Part shown: piece after piece, positions 30,161 through 37,293 of the stretch | Position numbering within the stretch: the first letter of the stretch is position 1 | Layout: every line of letters starts with the position of its first letter | Assembly: GCF_023100845.1 (NCBI RefSeq) | Contig: NZ_CP095864.1 | Location: 2,418,001-2,482,000, forward strand | Reading direction: 5' to 3' | Length of the DNA stretch: 64,000 nucleotides | Source: Gordonia sp. PP30 | GTDB taxonomy: Bacteria; Actinomycetota; Actinomycetes; Mycobacteriales; Mycobacteriaceae | Program-made: the position numbers and the translations under genes | The notes under the pieces: generated by a model | Databases searched by the model: none | What the model saw: the letters and a program-made list of their open reading frames with translations, nothing else | What the model was told of the DNA's origin: nothing

Positions 30161-30541
30161 ATGTCGACGATCCGGCCCTTCCTCATGTTCCAGCACGGCG
30201 TCGCCCAGGAGGCGATCGACTTCTACCTCGGCGTGTTCGACGGCGAGGTGGTCGCCGCGGTCCCGCATGCCGACCCGGCGACCGGCGTGCAGCTCGCGGA
30301 ACTGGATCTGTCGGGACTCCGGGTCCTGGTCAGCGACAGCGCCGTCCCGCACGCCTTCGACTTCACCCCGTCGATGTCGCTGTTCGTGGCCGTCGACGAC
30401 CGCGCCGAACTGGAACGGCTCGCCGCGACCCTCGGCGACGGCGGCGGGGTGCTGATGCCGGTCGGCGACTACGGCTTCTCCACGGCCTTCGCCTGGGTGT
30501 CCGACCGGTTCGGCGTCTCGTGGCAGCTCAATCTGGCATGA
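30161..30541 (+). CDS. VOC-superfamily protein, PhnB type
   Basis: 126 residues with the vicinal-oxygen-chelate fold of the PhnB/3-demethylubiquinone group: FLMFQHGVAQEAIDFYLGVFDGEVV at the start, SMSLFVAVDDRAELERLAATLGDGGGVLMPVGDYGFSTAFAWVSDRFGVSWQLNL at the end. This group often lacks a known substrate. The start at 30161 is fixed by the -10 hexamer; upstream frame extension would overlap the thyX promoter. Divergent from thyX, followed 74 bases later by a secreted phosphatase gene on the same strand. Confidence 0.87.
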   Translation: MSTIRPFLMFQHGVAQEAIDFYLGVFDGEVVAAVPHADPATGVQLAELDLSGLRVLVSDSAVPHAFDFTPSMSLFVAVDDRAELERLAATLGDGGGVLMPVGDYGFSTAFAWVSDRFGVSWQLNLA

Positions 30542-30615
30542 CCCGGCCGGGACCGGCGGATGAATTCTCGGTGGCGGGCGCGCACCGCCGCCCCCGGTAC
30601 GCGAGAATCCCCGGT

Positions 30616-31473
30616 ATGACGCACACTGCTCGCACCCGAACCCGCCTGCGCTCCTCTCACCGCATCGCCGCGGTGGCCCTGTCCGGAGCTCTCCTCGCCC
30701 CCCTCGCCCCGATCGCGTTCGCCCCGCACGCCGCCGCGCAGCCGTCGGCGACGCTCGCGGCGTCGTGGACCACCGTCACCCTGCCGAACAAGGTGATCGT
30801 GCCGGGCCGGGAGATCGGCCTGGCGGGCACCGACAACACCCGGCTGCTCGCGGGCTACCGCGGACTCGGCGGCAAAGTGGTGAACAATCTGGTGCTGCGC
30901 AGCGACAATCTGTCCAAGCTCACCCCGTCCGACCAGCGCAGACTCGCCGCGCGCAAGGTCGGTGTGGTGGTCGACCTGCGCACCGGGATCGAGCGGCAGA
31001 TCCAGCCCGACCGACCGGTGCCGGGGGCGCGGTGGATGTCGGCCGACGTGCTCGGCGGGGTGCCTCCGCTCGCGCTGATCGACCTGCCGCAGGCGTACTC
31101 CGCGTTCGTCAACGACGCGCAGGCCCGCCGGGAGATCCGCGACACCTTGATCGCCATCAAGAACACCACCGCGCAGGGCCGCACCGCGCTGTTCCACTGC
31201 ACCGCGGGCAAGGACCGCACCGGCTGGGTCGCGGTGACGCTGCTGACCATCCTCGGGGTGGACCGGGCGACGATCAACGCCGACTACCTGGCCAGCAACC
31301 ACTACCGTCACGCCCGCGCGAACGACCCGCTCAACGGCGTGAACATGGGACTGCTCAACACCTCGTACCGCGCCGTCAAGGCCCGCTACGGCACCTTCGA
31401 CCGCTACCTGAAGGTCGGCCTCAAGCTGTCCGACGCCGACCTGGCCGCCCTGCGCCGCCAGCTCCTGGTCTAG
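30616..31473 (+). CDS. Secreted tyrosine/phosphoinositide phosphatase (PtpB-like)
   Basis: 285 residues. Sec signal peptide (basic start, hydrophobic core IAAVALSGALLAPLAPIAF, cleavage near AHAAAQ) followed by a Y_phosphatase3/MptpB-type domain. Catalytic P-loop HCTAGKDRTG has nucleophile Cys195 and Arg201; its AGK insertion is the hallmark of MptpB-like phosphatases with lipid activity. FRGLGG/YRGLGG and VDLRTGIER are family motifs. Predicted to act outside the cell. GAGAAT 7 bases before the ATG may be its -10. The TAG stop shares CTAG with the convergent gene's stop. Confidence 0.9.
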   Translation: MTHTARTRTRLRSSHRIAAVALSGALLAPLAPIAFAPHAAAQPSATLAASWTTVTLPNKVIVPGREIGLAGTDNTRLLAGYRGLGGKVVNNLVLRSDNLSKLTPSDQRRLAARKVGVVVDLRTGIERQIQPDRPVPGARWMSADVLGGVPPLALIDLPQAYSAFVNDAQARREIRDTLIAIKNTTAQGRTALFHCTAGKDRTGWVAVTLLTILGVDRATINADYLASNHYRHARANDPLNGVNMGLLNTSYRAVKARYGTFDRYLKVGLKLSDADLAALRRQLLV

Positions 31474-32240
31474 CCCCGCACGATGGCCGAGAGCTTCGCG
31501 TAGGTGTCCTCCCAGCCGTGGACCGGGATCGAGTCGATCCCGAGTTCCATCACCGGCCGGTCGTTGCCGCCCTCGTCGAGGCGGTCGCCGAAGAACAGGA
31601 TGTCGCCGGTGTCCAGGCCGAGGATGTCCATCAGCCGGCGGGCACCGTACGCCTTGTCGATGCCCTTGGCGGTGATGTCGACCGAGGTGGAGCCGCCGCT
31701 GCGGACCTCCAGGTCGGGCAGTCGCTCGGCGGCGTAGGCCCGCAGCGACTCCTTCTTGCGGCCGTCGGGGTCCCACGCGGCCTTCGCATCGACCGGCGCG
31801 GCCTGCCCGAGTGCGCTGAAGGTGATCTGGCTGCCCCGATCCTCCAGGATCGGGCCCCAGGTCTCGCTCTCCCACAGGCCGAGTTCCCGGGCGCCCTCCT
31901 CGACGACGGCGAGCGCGCGCGCCTTCTGATCGTCGGACAGGTCTTCGGCGTAGACGGTGACCCATTCCGGGTCTTCCCAGCGCAGGTAGCGGGTGCCGTT
32001 GGTGGGCATCAGGTGCAGGTTGCCGCGGTCGTCGAACTCGCCGAGCCGGTCGAGGACCTGGCTGGAGAACTGGCCCATCTGGCCGCCGGAGATGATGCAG
32101 CCGAGGCTGGTGCCGAGCAGCTCGCGGAACAGTCCGACCATGTCGTCGCTCATGGCCGTCTTCGACGGCGCGAGGGTGTCGTCGAGGTCGAACATGACCA
32201 GCTGATAGGTCTTGCCGTTGTGGGTCACTCCGTCAGTCAT
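31470..32240 (-). CDS. HAD-IIB phosphatase, phosphomannomutase-like
   Basis: 256 residues. HAD hydrolase with motif I FDLDDTLAPSK (nucleophile and acid Asp), motif II SGGQMGQF, and motif IV FFGDRLDEGGNDRPVMELGIDSIPV. The last resembles the eukaryote-type phosphomannomutase sequence F-F-G-D-K-x-x-x-G-G-N-D closely, and ITAKGIDKAYGARRL matches its K-G-x-D-K element. It may be a sugar-phosphate phosphatase or phosphomannomutase; the reaction cannot be settled here. ATG 32240 has TATGCT 7 bases upstream. The four bases CTAG at the 3' end contain the stop codons of both convergent genes. Confidence 0.85.
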   Translation of the reverse strand: MTDGVTHNGKTYQLVMFDLDDTLAPSKTAMSDDMVGLFRELLGTSLGCIISGGQMGQFSSQVLDRLGEFDDRGNLHLMPTNGTRYLRWEDPEWVTVYAEDLSDDQKARALAVVEEGARELGLWESETWGPILEDRGSQITFSALGQAAPVDAKAAWDPDGRKKESLRAYAAERLPDLEVRSGGSTSVDITAKGIDKAYGARRLMDILGLDTGDILFFGDRLDEGGNDRPVMELGIDSIPVHGWEDTYAKLSAIVRG

Positions 32241-32247
32241 GCCGGTC

Positions 32248-32253
32248 AGCATA
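32248..32253 (-). promoter_or_regulatory. -10 element of the HAD gene (leaderless)
   Basis: Minus-strand TATGCT, 7 bases before ATG 32240. Confidence 0.5.
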
Positions 32254-32282
32254 GCCAGACACGCCGGTCGGGCCCGACGCAG

Positions 32283-33203
32283 CTACGACTCCGCGATCAC
32301 CCAGCCGAACGCCCCGGCCCTGGATCGGGCGCCCTGCGCGGCCTTCGAGCGTGAGGTCTCCCCCAGCTCCGCGAGGAGTTCCTCGCCCGCCCGGACGGCC
32401 CGCGCGAATCGTTCCGGGGTGAGGTACGCCGGGCGCAGTGCGAACAGGAGGTCTTCGGTCGCGGTATTGCCGCTGGCGCCGGGCGCGAACGGGCAGCCGC
32501 CCAGACCGCCGAGGGCGCCGTCGATCATCGCCGCGCCGCCGTCGATCGCGGCCAGCGAGTTGGCCACACCCTGGCCCCAGGTGTCGTGGCCGTGGAAGAC
32601 GAGGCGGCGCGCTCCGGCGGCCGGCCGGGCCGCCGTGAACAGGTCGTGCACCTGGCGCGGGTACGCCTGCCCGAGGGTGTCGGCGAGCATCACGTCGCAC
32701 GTGCCCTCGGTGCGCGGATCGGCGACGACCTCCAGCACCCGCCCGGGATCGACGGGGCCGTCGAACGGGCAGGTGAAGGCGGTCGCGAGGGTGAGTTCGA
32801 TGTTGCCCCCGACGCTCTCGGTGTGCTCGACGGCGGCCGGGAGCGCGGCGAGACTGTCCTGCGTGCTCCGGCCGAGATTGGCCCGGTTGTGCGCGTCGGA
32901 GACGGAGAAGCAGTAGGAGAAGTTCCGGGCCCCGGCGGCGGCCGCCTTCTCCACGTGCCGGGGCGTGGCGACCCATACCCAGCAACGTTCGAGTTCGGCC
33001 GGGGTCAGCGCCTCGATCACGTCGAGACTGTCGGCCATCGGCGGGACCAGATCGCCGCGGGCCATCGAACCGATCTCGATCTCCGGGATCCCGATGTCGA
33101 GGAGGGCCCGGACGAGACGCACCTTCGACGCGGTGTCGAGCAGCTTTCCGGTCAGCTGGAGTCCGTCACGCAGTGTCACATCGCGCAGGACCGGCTCACT
33201 CAT
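32283..33203 (-). CDS. HMG-CoA lyase-like TIM-barrel lyase
   Basis: 306 residues, DRE-TIM metallolyase family. RDVTLRDGLQL carries the catalytic R-D and Q, FHGHDTWGQGVAN the metal-binding His pair, and GGLGGCPFAPGASGN the HMG-CoA-lyase signature with its mobile-loop cysteine. It cleaves a 3-hydroxy-3-methylglutaryl-type CoA ester to acetyl-CoA plus a keto acid. Substrate may instead be a related branched acyl-CoA. ATG 33203 overlaps the CoA-transferase stop by 8 bases, so the two act together. Confidence 0.9.
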   Translation of the reverse strand: MSEPVLRDVTLRDGLQLTGKLLDTASKVRLVRALLDIGIPEIEIGSMARGDLVPPMADSLDVIEALTPAELERCWVWVATPRHVEKAAAAGARNFSYCFSVSDAHNRANLGRSTQDSLAALPAAVEHTESVGGNIELTLATAFTCPFDGPVDPGRVLEVVADPRTEGTCDVMLADTLGQAYPRQVHDLFTAARPAAGARRLVFHGHDTWGQGVANSLAAIDGGAAMIDGALGGLGGCPFAPGASGNTATEDLLFALRPAYLTPERFARAVRAGEELLAELGETSRSKAAQGARSRAGAFGWVIAES

Positions 33204-34404
33204 CGCCGCGCTCCGCGGTGAGGAACCGGGCGCGGATCTCGTCGGTGTGCTCACCGATCTCCGGTCCGAGTGAGCGGATCGGCAACGACGCGCCGCCCAG
33301 CACCGGCACGATCCCCGGGAAACCGACCCGGGTCGGGCCGGCACCCCCGGCGTCGACGTCGAACTCCTGAATCATGTTGCGCGCCTTGTACTGCGGATCG
33401 GCCACGATGTCGCTCGCGGTGTAGATCGGGCCCGCGGGAACGCCGGCCGCCTCCATCGCGGACAACACCTCCTCGCGCGTGTGCCGGGCGGTCCAGGCGC
33501 CGATCGCGTCGTCGACCTCGTCGCGTCTGTTCCAGCGGCCGTCGTTGTCGGCGAGACCGGGGTCGGCCGCCAGATCCGGCCTGCCGATCGCCGCCATGTA
33601 GCGGGGCCAGATGCCGTCGGCGTTGCCGGAGATCACCACCGAATAGCCGTCGGCGCAGACATAGGCGTTCGACGGGGCGATCCCCTGCATGCGGCCGCCG
33701 GTGCGCTCGCGCTTCACCCCGTAGGCGCCGAGGTCGGGGACCAGCGACTCCATCATCGAGAAGATCGCTTCGTGGAGCGCGACGTCGACGATCCGGTCGG
33801 CGAGCGGCAGCGGCTCCTCCGCGGCGTCCCGGCGGCGCAGCACGTCGTACAGGGCCATGACCGCACCGAAGGCGCCGTAGAGTCCGGCGATCGAATCCCC
33901 GATGGAGACGCCGGTGCGCACCGGCGGGCGGTCGGGGTCGCCGATCAGTTCCCGGAAGCCGCCGTAGGCCTCGGCGACCGCCGCGAATCCGGGACGCTCG
34001 GAGTACGGTCCGGTCTGTCCGAAGGCCGAGATGCGGACGAAGATCAGGTCCGGGTTGCCCGCGCTGAGCACGTCCGGACCGATCCCCCACTTCTCCAGGG
34101 TGCCCGGCCGGAAGTTCTCCAGGACCACGTCGCACTGCGCGGCGAGCTGCGCGGCGTCGTCGCGGCCGTCCTCGGTGCGCAGGTCGAGGACCATCGACTT
34201 CTTGTTGCGATTGAGCGTGCGGAAGAGCATGGAGGTCTCGCCCGCGTAGAGCCGCCAGTTACGGAGTTCGTCGCCGCTCTCCCGCTCGATCTTGATCACT
34301 TCCGCGCCGAAATCGGCGAGCAGTCGCCCGGCCGACGGCGCGGCGATGTAGTTGCCGAGCTCCAGGACGCGGACACCCTCGAGTGGCAGTCGGCGGTCGG
34401 TCAC
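33196..34404 (-). CDS. Family III CoA-transferase (CaiB/BaiF)
   Basis: 402 residues. The N-terminus LPLEGVRVLELGNYIAAPSAGRLLADFGAEVIKIE is diagnostic; NRNKKSMVLDLRTEDG and VVLENFRPGTLEKWGIG follow. It moves CoA between an acyl-CoA donor and a carboxylic acid, here probably activating the substrate of the adjacent lyase. GTG 34404 forms a GTGA overlap with the preceding gene's stop. Together with the lyase this is a CoA-transferase/HMG-lyase pair seen in branched-acid degradation; which acid is unknown. Confidence 0.92.
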   Translation of the reverse strand: MTDRRLPLEGVRVLELGNYIAAPSAGRLLADFGAEVIKIERESGDELRNWRLYAGETSMLFRTLNRNKKSMVLDLRTEDGRDDAAQLAAQCDVVLENFRPGTLEKWGIGPDVLSAGNPDLIFVRISAFGQTGPYSERPGFAAVAEAYGGFRELIGDPDRPPVRTGVSIGDSIAGLYGAFGAVMALYDVLRRRDAAEEPLPLADRIVDVALHEAIFSMMESLVPDLGAYGVKRERTGGRMQGIAPSNAYVCADGYSVVISGNADGIWPRYMAAIGRPDLAADPGLADNDGRWNRRDEVDDAIGAWTARHTREEVLSAMEAAGVPAGPIYTASDIVADPQYKARNMIQEFDVDAGGAGPTRVGFPGIVPVLGGASLPIRSLGPEIGEHTDEIRARFLTAERGDE

Positions 34405-34784
34405 AGATCGCTCCCGCGGTGGTCCTCCGCGTCGGTGATTCCCAGGGGCTGCAAGATGATGCGCACGCTCGTGCCCTTGTCGGAGCGCTTGGCGACGGCG
34501 GTCCCGGGCCGCTGCGTCCCGTCGAGCTTCACCAGGATCGGGCCGGGTTCCGGGGAGAAGTTGCGCCACCAGGTCTTCTGGTCCGGCATGGCCACGCCGA
34601 CGACGATCTCGTCCTCGCCGCGCCGGGTGTAGTTCACGACGAGATGGAAGGTCTCACCGCTGCGCCGGCCCGTGTAGGTGAGTTCGGTCATCGACCTGCG
34701 CAGGAGCGACCCGACCAGCGGAAGATTCAGCATCGGCGCCACCAGCTTGTTCACCTGTCGCGCGGCCTTCTGAAAGGTAGTCAC
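34401..34784 (-). CDS. DDN-type (F420-dependent) nitroreductase-like small protein
   Basis: 127 residues. LTYTGRRSGETFHLVVNYTRRGEDEIVVGVAMPDQKTWWRNFSPEPGPILVKLDG resembles the split-barrel deazaflavin/FMN-binding Ddn family (T-x-G-R-x-S-G start, then W-W-x-N). No reaction can be assigned. It leads a three-gene unit with the CoA-transferase and the lyase, overlapping the former by 4 bases. GTG 34784 has TACGCT 7 bases upstream. Confidence 0.75.
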   Translation of the reverse strand: MTTFQKAARQVNKLVAPMLNLPLVGSLLRRSMTELTYTGRRSGETFHLVVNYTRRGEDEIVVGVAMPDQKTWWRNFSPEPGPILVKLDGTQRPGTAVAKRSDKGTSVRIILQPLGITDAEDHRGSDL

Positions 34785-34791
34785 AGGGCCC

Positions 34792-34797
34792 AGCGTA
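34792..34797 (-). promoter_or_regulatory. -10 element of the nitroreductase/CoA-transferase/lyase operon
   Basis: Minus-strand TACGCT, 7 bases before GTG 34784. Confidence 0.5.
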
Positions 34798-34820
34798 GTG
34801 CGGTCGGGCGGCGGGCAGGC

Positions 34821-35354
34821 TCAGTCGTCGCCCAGTCCTTCGGTGAAGCCGCGGCTTCCGGCGAGGGCGAAGAGGGCGTCCACCATCGCGATGAACGCGT
34901 CGGCGGCGCCGGCCGAGGTGAACTCGGCGATTTCGCGGGGGTCGCCGTCGGGGTTGAGCAGACCGAGGACCTCGCCGTCGGTGCTCGGCACCGCCCAGAG
35001 CCGATCGGTGCCCGGGCCGGTGATCCGGACGATGGGGTCCGGGTCGTCGACGACGGCGGTCGGGACCACCCATTCCACTCCGGGATGCTCCGAGTCGAGC
35101 CCGGTGAGAATCCCTTCTCCGCCGATCCGGAGGTATTCGGGCATGCCGGTCATCTTCCGGACCAGGTCGGCGGTGCGCTTGGCGGCTTCCTCGTCGTACG
35201 CGACCGCGAGCGTGTCCCAGTCGTCCTCGCGGGTGCGATAGATCACGACGTGCCGGCCGTCGCGGCCGACCACCGCCATCTGCGCGCGGGTGTCGTCGGG
35301 CAGCAGCGCGCCCCAGGCGCCGTGGATCTCCATACCGGGATTGTCGTTGGTCAC
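34821..35354 (-). CDS. Conserved hypothetical protein
   Basis: 177 residues, acidic, with no signal peptide or membrane segment. MEIHGAWGALLPDDTRAQMAVVGRDGRHVVIYRTREDDWDTLAVAYDEEAAKRTADLVRKM suggests an alpha/beta protein. A second half centres on DRLWAVPSTDGEVLGLLNPDGDPREIAEF. I do not recognise the family. GTG 35354 was chosen because TACGGT lies 6 bases upstream; ATG 35333 is the alternative. The region upstream of it is the palindrome cluster described separately. Confidence 0.72.
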   Translation of the reverse strand: MTNDNPGMEIHGAWGALLPDDTRAQMAVVGRDGRHVVIYRTREDDWDTLAVAYDEEAAKRTADLVRKMTGMPEYLRIGGEGILTGLDSEHPGVEWVVPTAVVDDPDPIVRITGPGTDRLWAVPSTDGEVLGLLNPDGDPREIAEFTSAGAADAFIAMVDALFALAGSRGFTEGLGDD

Positions 35355-35360
35355 AGGAGA

Positions 35361-35366
35361 ACCGTA
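35361..35366 (-). promoter_or_regulatory. -10 element of the conserved hypothetical gene
   Basis: Minus-strand TACGGT, 6 bases before GTG 35354. Confidence 0.4.
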
Positions 35367-35403
35367 GACCGTCGGCGCGGGCGGGCGATCGTCGGCAGCG
35401 CAG

Positions 35404-35586
35404 CCCCGGGATTGCTCTCCACACCTGGGACGCGTGAGCACATCCGGGACTGGTGACCCGCCGATGGTCACCAGCCCCGGGGGATCATCCCCCAGCCACG
35501 GGGCAGGTGAGGAGGCCCGTCGTTCGTGACCAGCATGTGGTCACCAAACCCGGGGATCTGCTGCTCATATCACCGGGGCTCGGGTT
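35404..35586. repeat. Cluster of GGTCACCA-CCCGGGGAT repeats in an intergenic region
   Basis: Non-coding gap of about 240 bases between two minus-strand genes. It holds a module seen three times: GGTCACCAGTCCCGGAT (minus, 35458-35442), GGTCACCAGCCCCGGGGGAT (plus, 35466-35485) and GGTCACCAAACCCGGGGATC (plus, 35539-35558). The first two are head to head, giving perfect inverted repeat CTGGTGACC/GGTCACCAG (35450-35474). A second palindrome GTGACCA/TGGTCAC spans 35526-35544, and GGGGGA-TCA-TCCCCC a third at 35479-35493. Further CCCGGG-type cores are at 35404-35410 and 35571-35578. Role unknown: operator array or small dispersed repeat. Confidence 0.7.
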
Positions 35587-35604
35587 CGGATGACGCGCGC
35601 GAGG

Positions 35605-36012
35605 TCAGCCGGCCGCGTTGATCCGGATCATGTTTCCCGCCGGATCGCGGAAGGCGCAGTCGCGCGGCCCCCACGGCTGGACCGTCGGCTCCTGCAGCAC
35701 CTCGGCGCCGCTGTCGACGAGCCGGTTGAACACCGTGTCCAGGTCACCGGCGGTGAAGATGTACGGCCCCATCACGCCCTTGGCGACCAGGCGGTGCAGC
35801 GCCTCCGCGTCCTCCGGCGAGCGGCCGGCGCCCGGGGCGGACAGGACGATGTTCGACTCCGAGTCGGCCGAACCCAGTGTGACCCAACGGAATTCGCCGT
35901 TCGGGACGTCGAGTTTCACCTCGAGGCCGAGACCGTCCCGGTAGAAGCCGAGAGCGGCGTCGACGTCGTCGACGGTGATGGGAGTGGCGGTGAGATCGAT
36001 GTCGTTGCTCAT
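35605..36012 (-). CDS. VOC-superfamily (glyoxalase-like) protein
   Basis: 135 residues. One vicinal-oxygen-chelate module pair: PITVDDVDAALGFYRDGLGLEVKLD, VTLGSADSESNIVLSAPG, FTAGDLDTVFNRLVDSGAEVLQEPTVQPWGPRDCAFRDPAGNMIRI. The terminal F-x-D-P-x-G-N-x-I is the family hallmark. Substrate unknown. It lies 69 bases downstream of a small AraC-type regulator on the same strand but has TACCGT 7 bases before its ATG. Confidence 0.88.
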   Translation of the reverse strand: MSNDIDLTATPITVDDVDAALGFYRDGLGLEVKLDVPNGEFRWVTLGSADSESNIVLSAPGAGRSPEDAEALHRLVAKGVMGPYIFTAGDLDTVFNRLVDSGAEVLQEPTVQPWGPRDCAFRDPAGNMIRINAAG

Positions 36013-36019
36013 GGCTCCC

Positions 36020-36025
36020 ACGGTA
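36020..36025 (-). promoter_or_regulatory. -10 element of the VOC gene (leaderless)
   Basis: Minus-strand TACCGT, 7 bases before ATG 36012. The intervening GGGAG could alternatively act as a close ribosome binding site. Confidence 0.4.
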
Positions 36026-36081
36026 GGGGCCGTCGGCCGCGCGGTGCTTCTCCAATCCTGCTCGAAGCCGGGACGCCGTAC

Positions 36082-36483
36082 TCAGCGCGGAGGCATCGGC
36101 CGGGCCAGGATCTTGGTGATGCACGACGGCATCGCCTCGAGCCCGTCGTGCGGGCGAGCACGATAGGCCGACGGAGTCTCACCCGCGATCCGGGTGAAGG
36201 TGCTGCTGAACGACCCGAGCGATGAGAACCCGACCGTCATGCAGGCGTCGGTCACCGACGACCCGCCGCGCAACAACGCCATCGCACGCTCCACCCGCCG
36301 GGTCACGAGGTAGCCGTAGGGAGTCTCGCCGTACGCCGTCTTGAACTCGCGCGAGAAGTGCGACGGCGACATCAGTGCGCGCGCCGCCATCGCCGGGACG
36401 TCGAGAGGCTGCGCGTAGTCACGGTCCATCAGGTCGCGAGCCCGCCGCAGATGCGCCAGCGTCTCCGGTGACTGCGGGCTCAC
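36082..36483 (-). CDS. Small AraC-type transcriptional regulator
   Basis: 133 residues, consisting of just the AraC double helix-turn-helix: ARDLMDRDYAQPLDVPAMAARALMSPSHFSREFKTAYGETPYGYL and RRVERAMALLRGGSSVTDACMTVGFSSLGSFSSTFTRIAGETPSAYR. No ligand-binding domain is present, as in MarA/SoxS-like regulators. GTG 36483 forms a GTGA overlap with the methyltransferase stop, so both are cotranscribed. The usual AraC-VOC pairing suggests it controls the adjacent VOC gene. Confidence 0.9.
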   Translation of the reverse strand: MSPQSPETLAHLRRARDLMDRDYAQPLDVPAMAARALMSPSHFSREFKTAYGETPYGYLVTRRVERAMALLRGGSSVTDACMTVGFSSLGSFSSTFTRIAGETPSAYRARPHDGLEAMPSCITKILARPMPPR

Positions 36484-37250
36484 CCGTCCGACGCCCCGCC
36501 GCCGTTCCGGGCACCTCGGTCCCGCACGACGCCGGCCAGCACCGTGACCGGGAACCGGACAAGCCGGTGCTCGTCGCCCCAGTCCCCGCGAACGTCGTCG
36601 GCGAAGGCTTCGACGACGTCGTCGGTGCCCTCCGTCTCCGCGCGGCGCACCGCGGACCAGGTCCGCAGATAGCCGGTGAACTCGTCGAGCGTCCAGTCCC
36701 GCTCGATGGCGGGCGCCTCGATCGGGATCCGCGGAAAGGGGAACTCGAGATCGGCGTAGTGGTTGTCGACATGCCTGCGTTCGGGCGGCCAGTACGGCCC
36801 GATCTCCTCGGTGTACAGCCGCGAGAACCGCGGCGCCAGATCGGGCTCGAGTTCCACCACCCCGTAGGTGATGAGCGCCAGCACGGCACCGTCGGCGGCG
36901 ATCCGCCGGACCTCGTCGTAGAAGACGGGCAGGTCGAACCAGTGGGCCGCCTGGGCGACGGTGATCAGATCGGCACCGCCGTCGGGCAGTCCGGTCGCCT
37001 CCGCCGGGGCCGCGCGGTACTCGATCTCCGGCCGGACCGCGGCGTTCGCCAGCTGATCCAGGCTGGGGTCCAGCCCGATCACGGTGTCGAAGTACTCGGC
37101 CAGCAGCGCGGTGAACTGTCCGGTTCCGCAACCGACGTCCACCGCCACACGGCGGCGCGGTGCGGCCTCGGCCAGCAGGCGCGCCAGCCTCGCGGGATAG
37201 GTCGGGCGGTGCTCGGCGTAGCCGGCGCCCCCGGTGCTGAACCAGTTCAC
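36480..37250 (-). CDS. Class I SAM-dependent methyltransferase
   Basis: 256 residues. Motif I VAVDVGCGTGQFTALLAEYFDTVIGLDPS, motif II region DLITVAQAAHWFDLPVFYDEVRRI and post-motifs match the family of small-molecule methyltransferases with the YAEHRPTYP opening (UbiE/trans-aconitate group). Substrate unknown. GTG 37250 has TAAATT 7 bases upstream, giving its own promoter in the 43-base gap after the glycosylase gene. It overlaps the AraC gene by 4 bases. Confidence 0.88.
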   Translation of the reverse strand: MNWFSTGGAGYAEHRPTYPARLARLLAEAAPRRRVAVDVGCGTGQFTALLAEYFDTVIGLDPSLDQLANAAVRPEIEYRAAPAEATGLPDGGADLITVAQAAHWFDLPVFYDEVRRIAADGAVLALITYGVVELEPDLAPRFSRLYTEEIGPYWPPERRHVDNHYADLEFPFPRIPIEAPAIERDWTLDEFTGYLRTWSAVRRAETEGTDDVVEAFADDVRGDWGDEHRLVRFPVTVLAGVVRDRGARNGGGASDG

Positions 37251-37257
37251 AAACCAG

Positions 37258-37263
37258 AATTTA
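37258..37263 (-). promoter_or_regulatory. -10 element of the methyltransferase-AraC operon (leaderless)
   Basis: Minus-strand TAAATT, 7 bases before GTG 37250. Confidence 0.5.
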
Positions 37264-37293
37264 CGCCGGACGCAACAGCTCCGCTCGGCGAGG

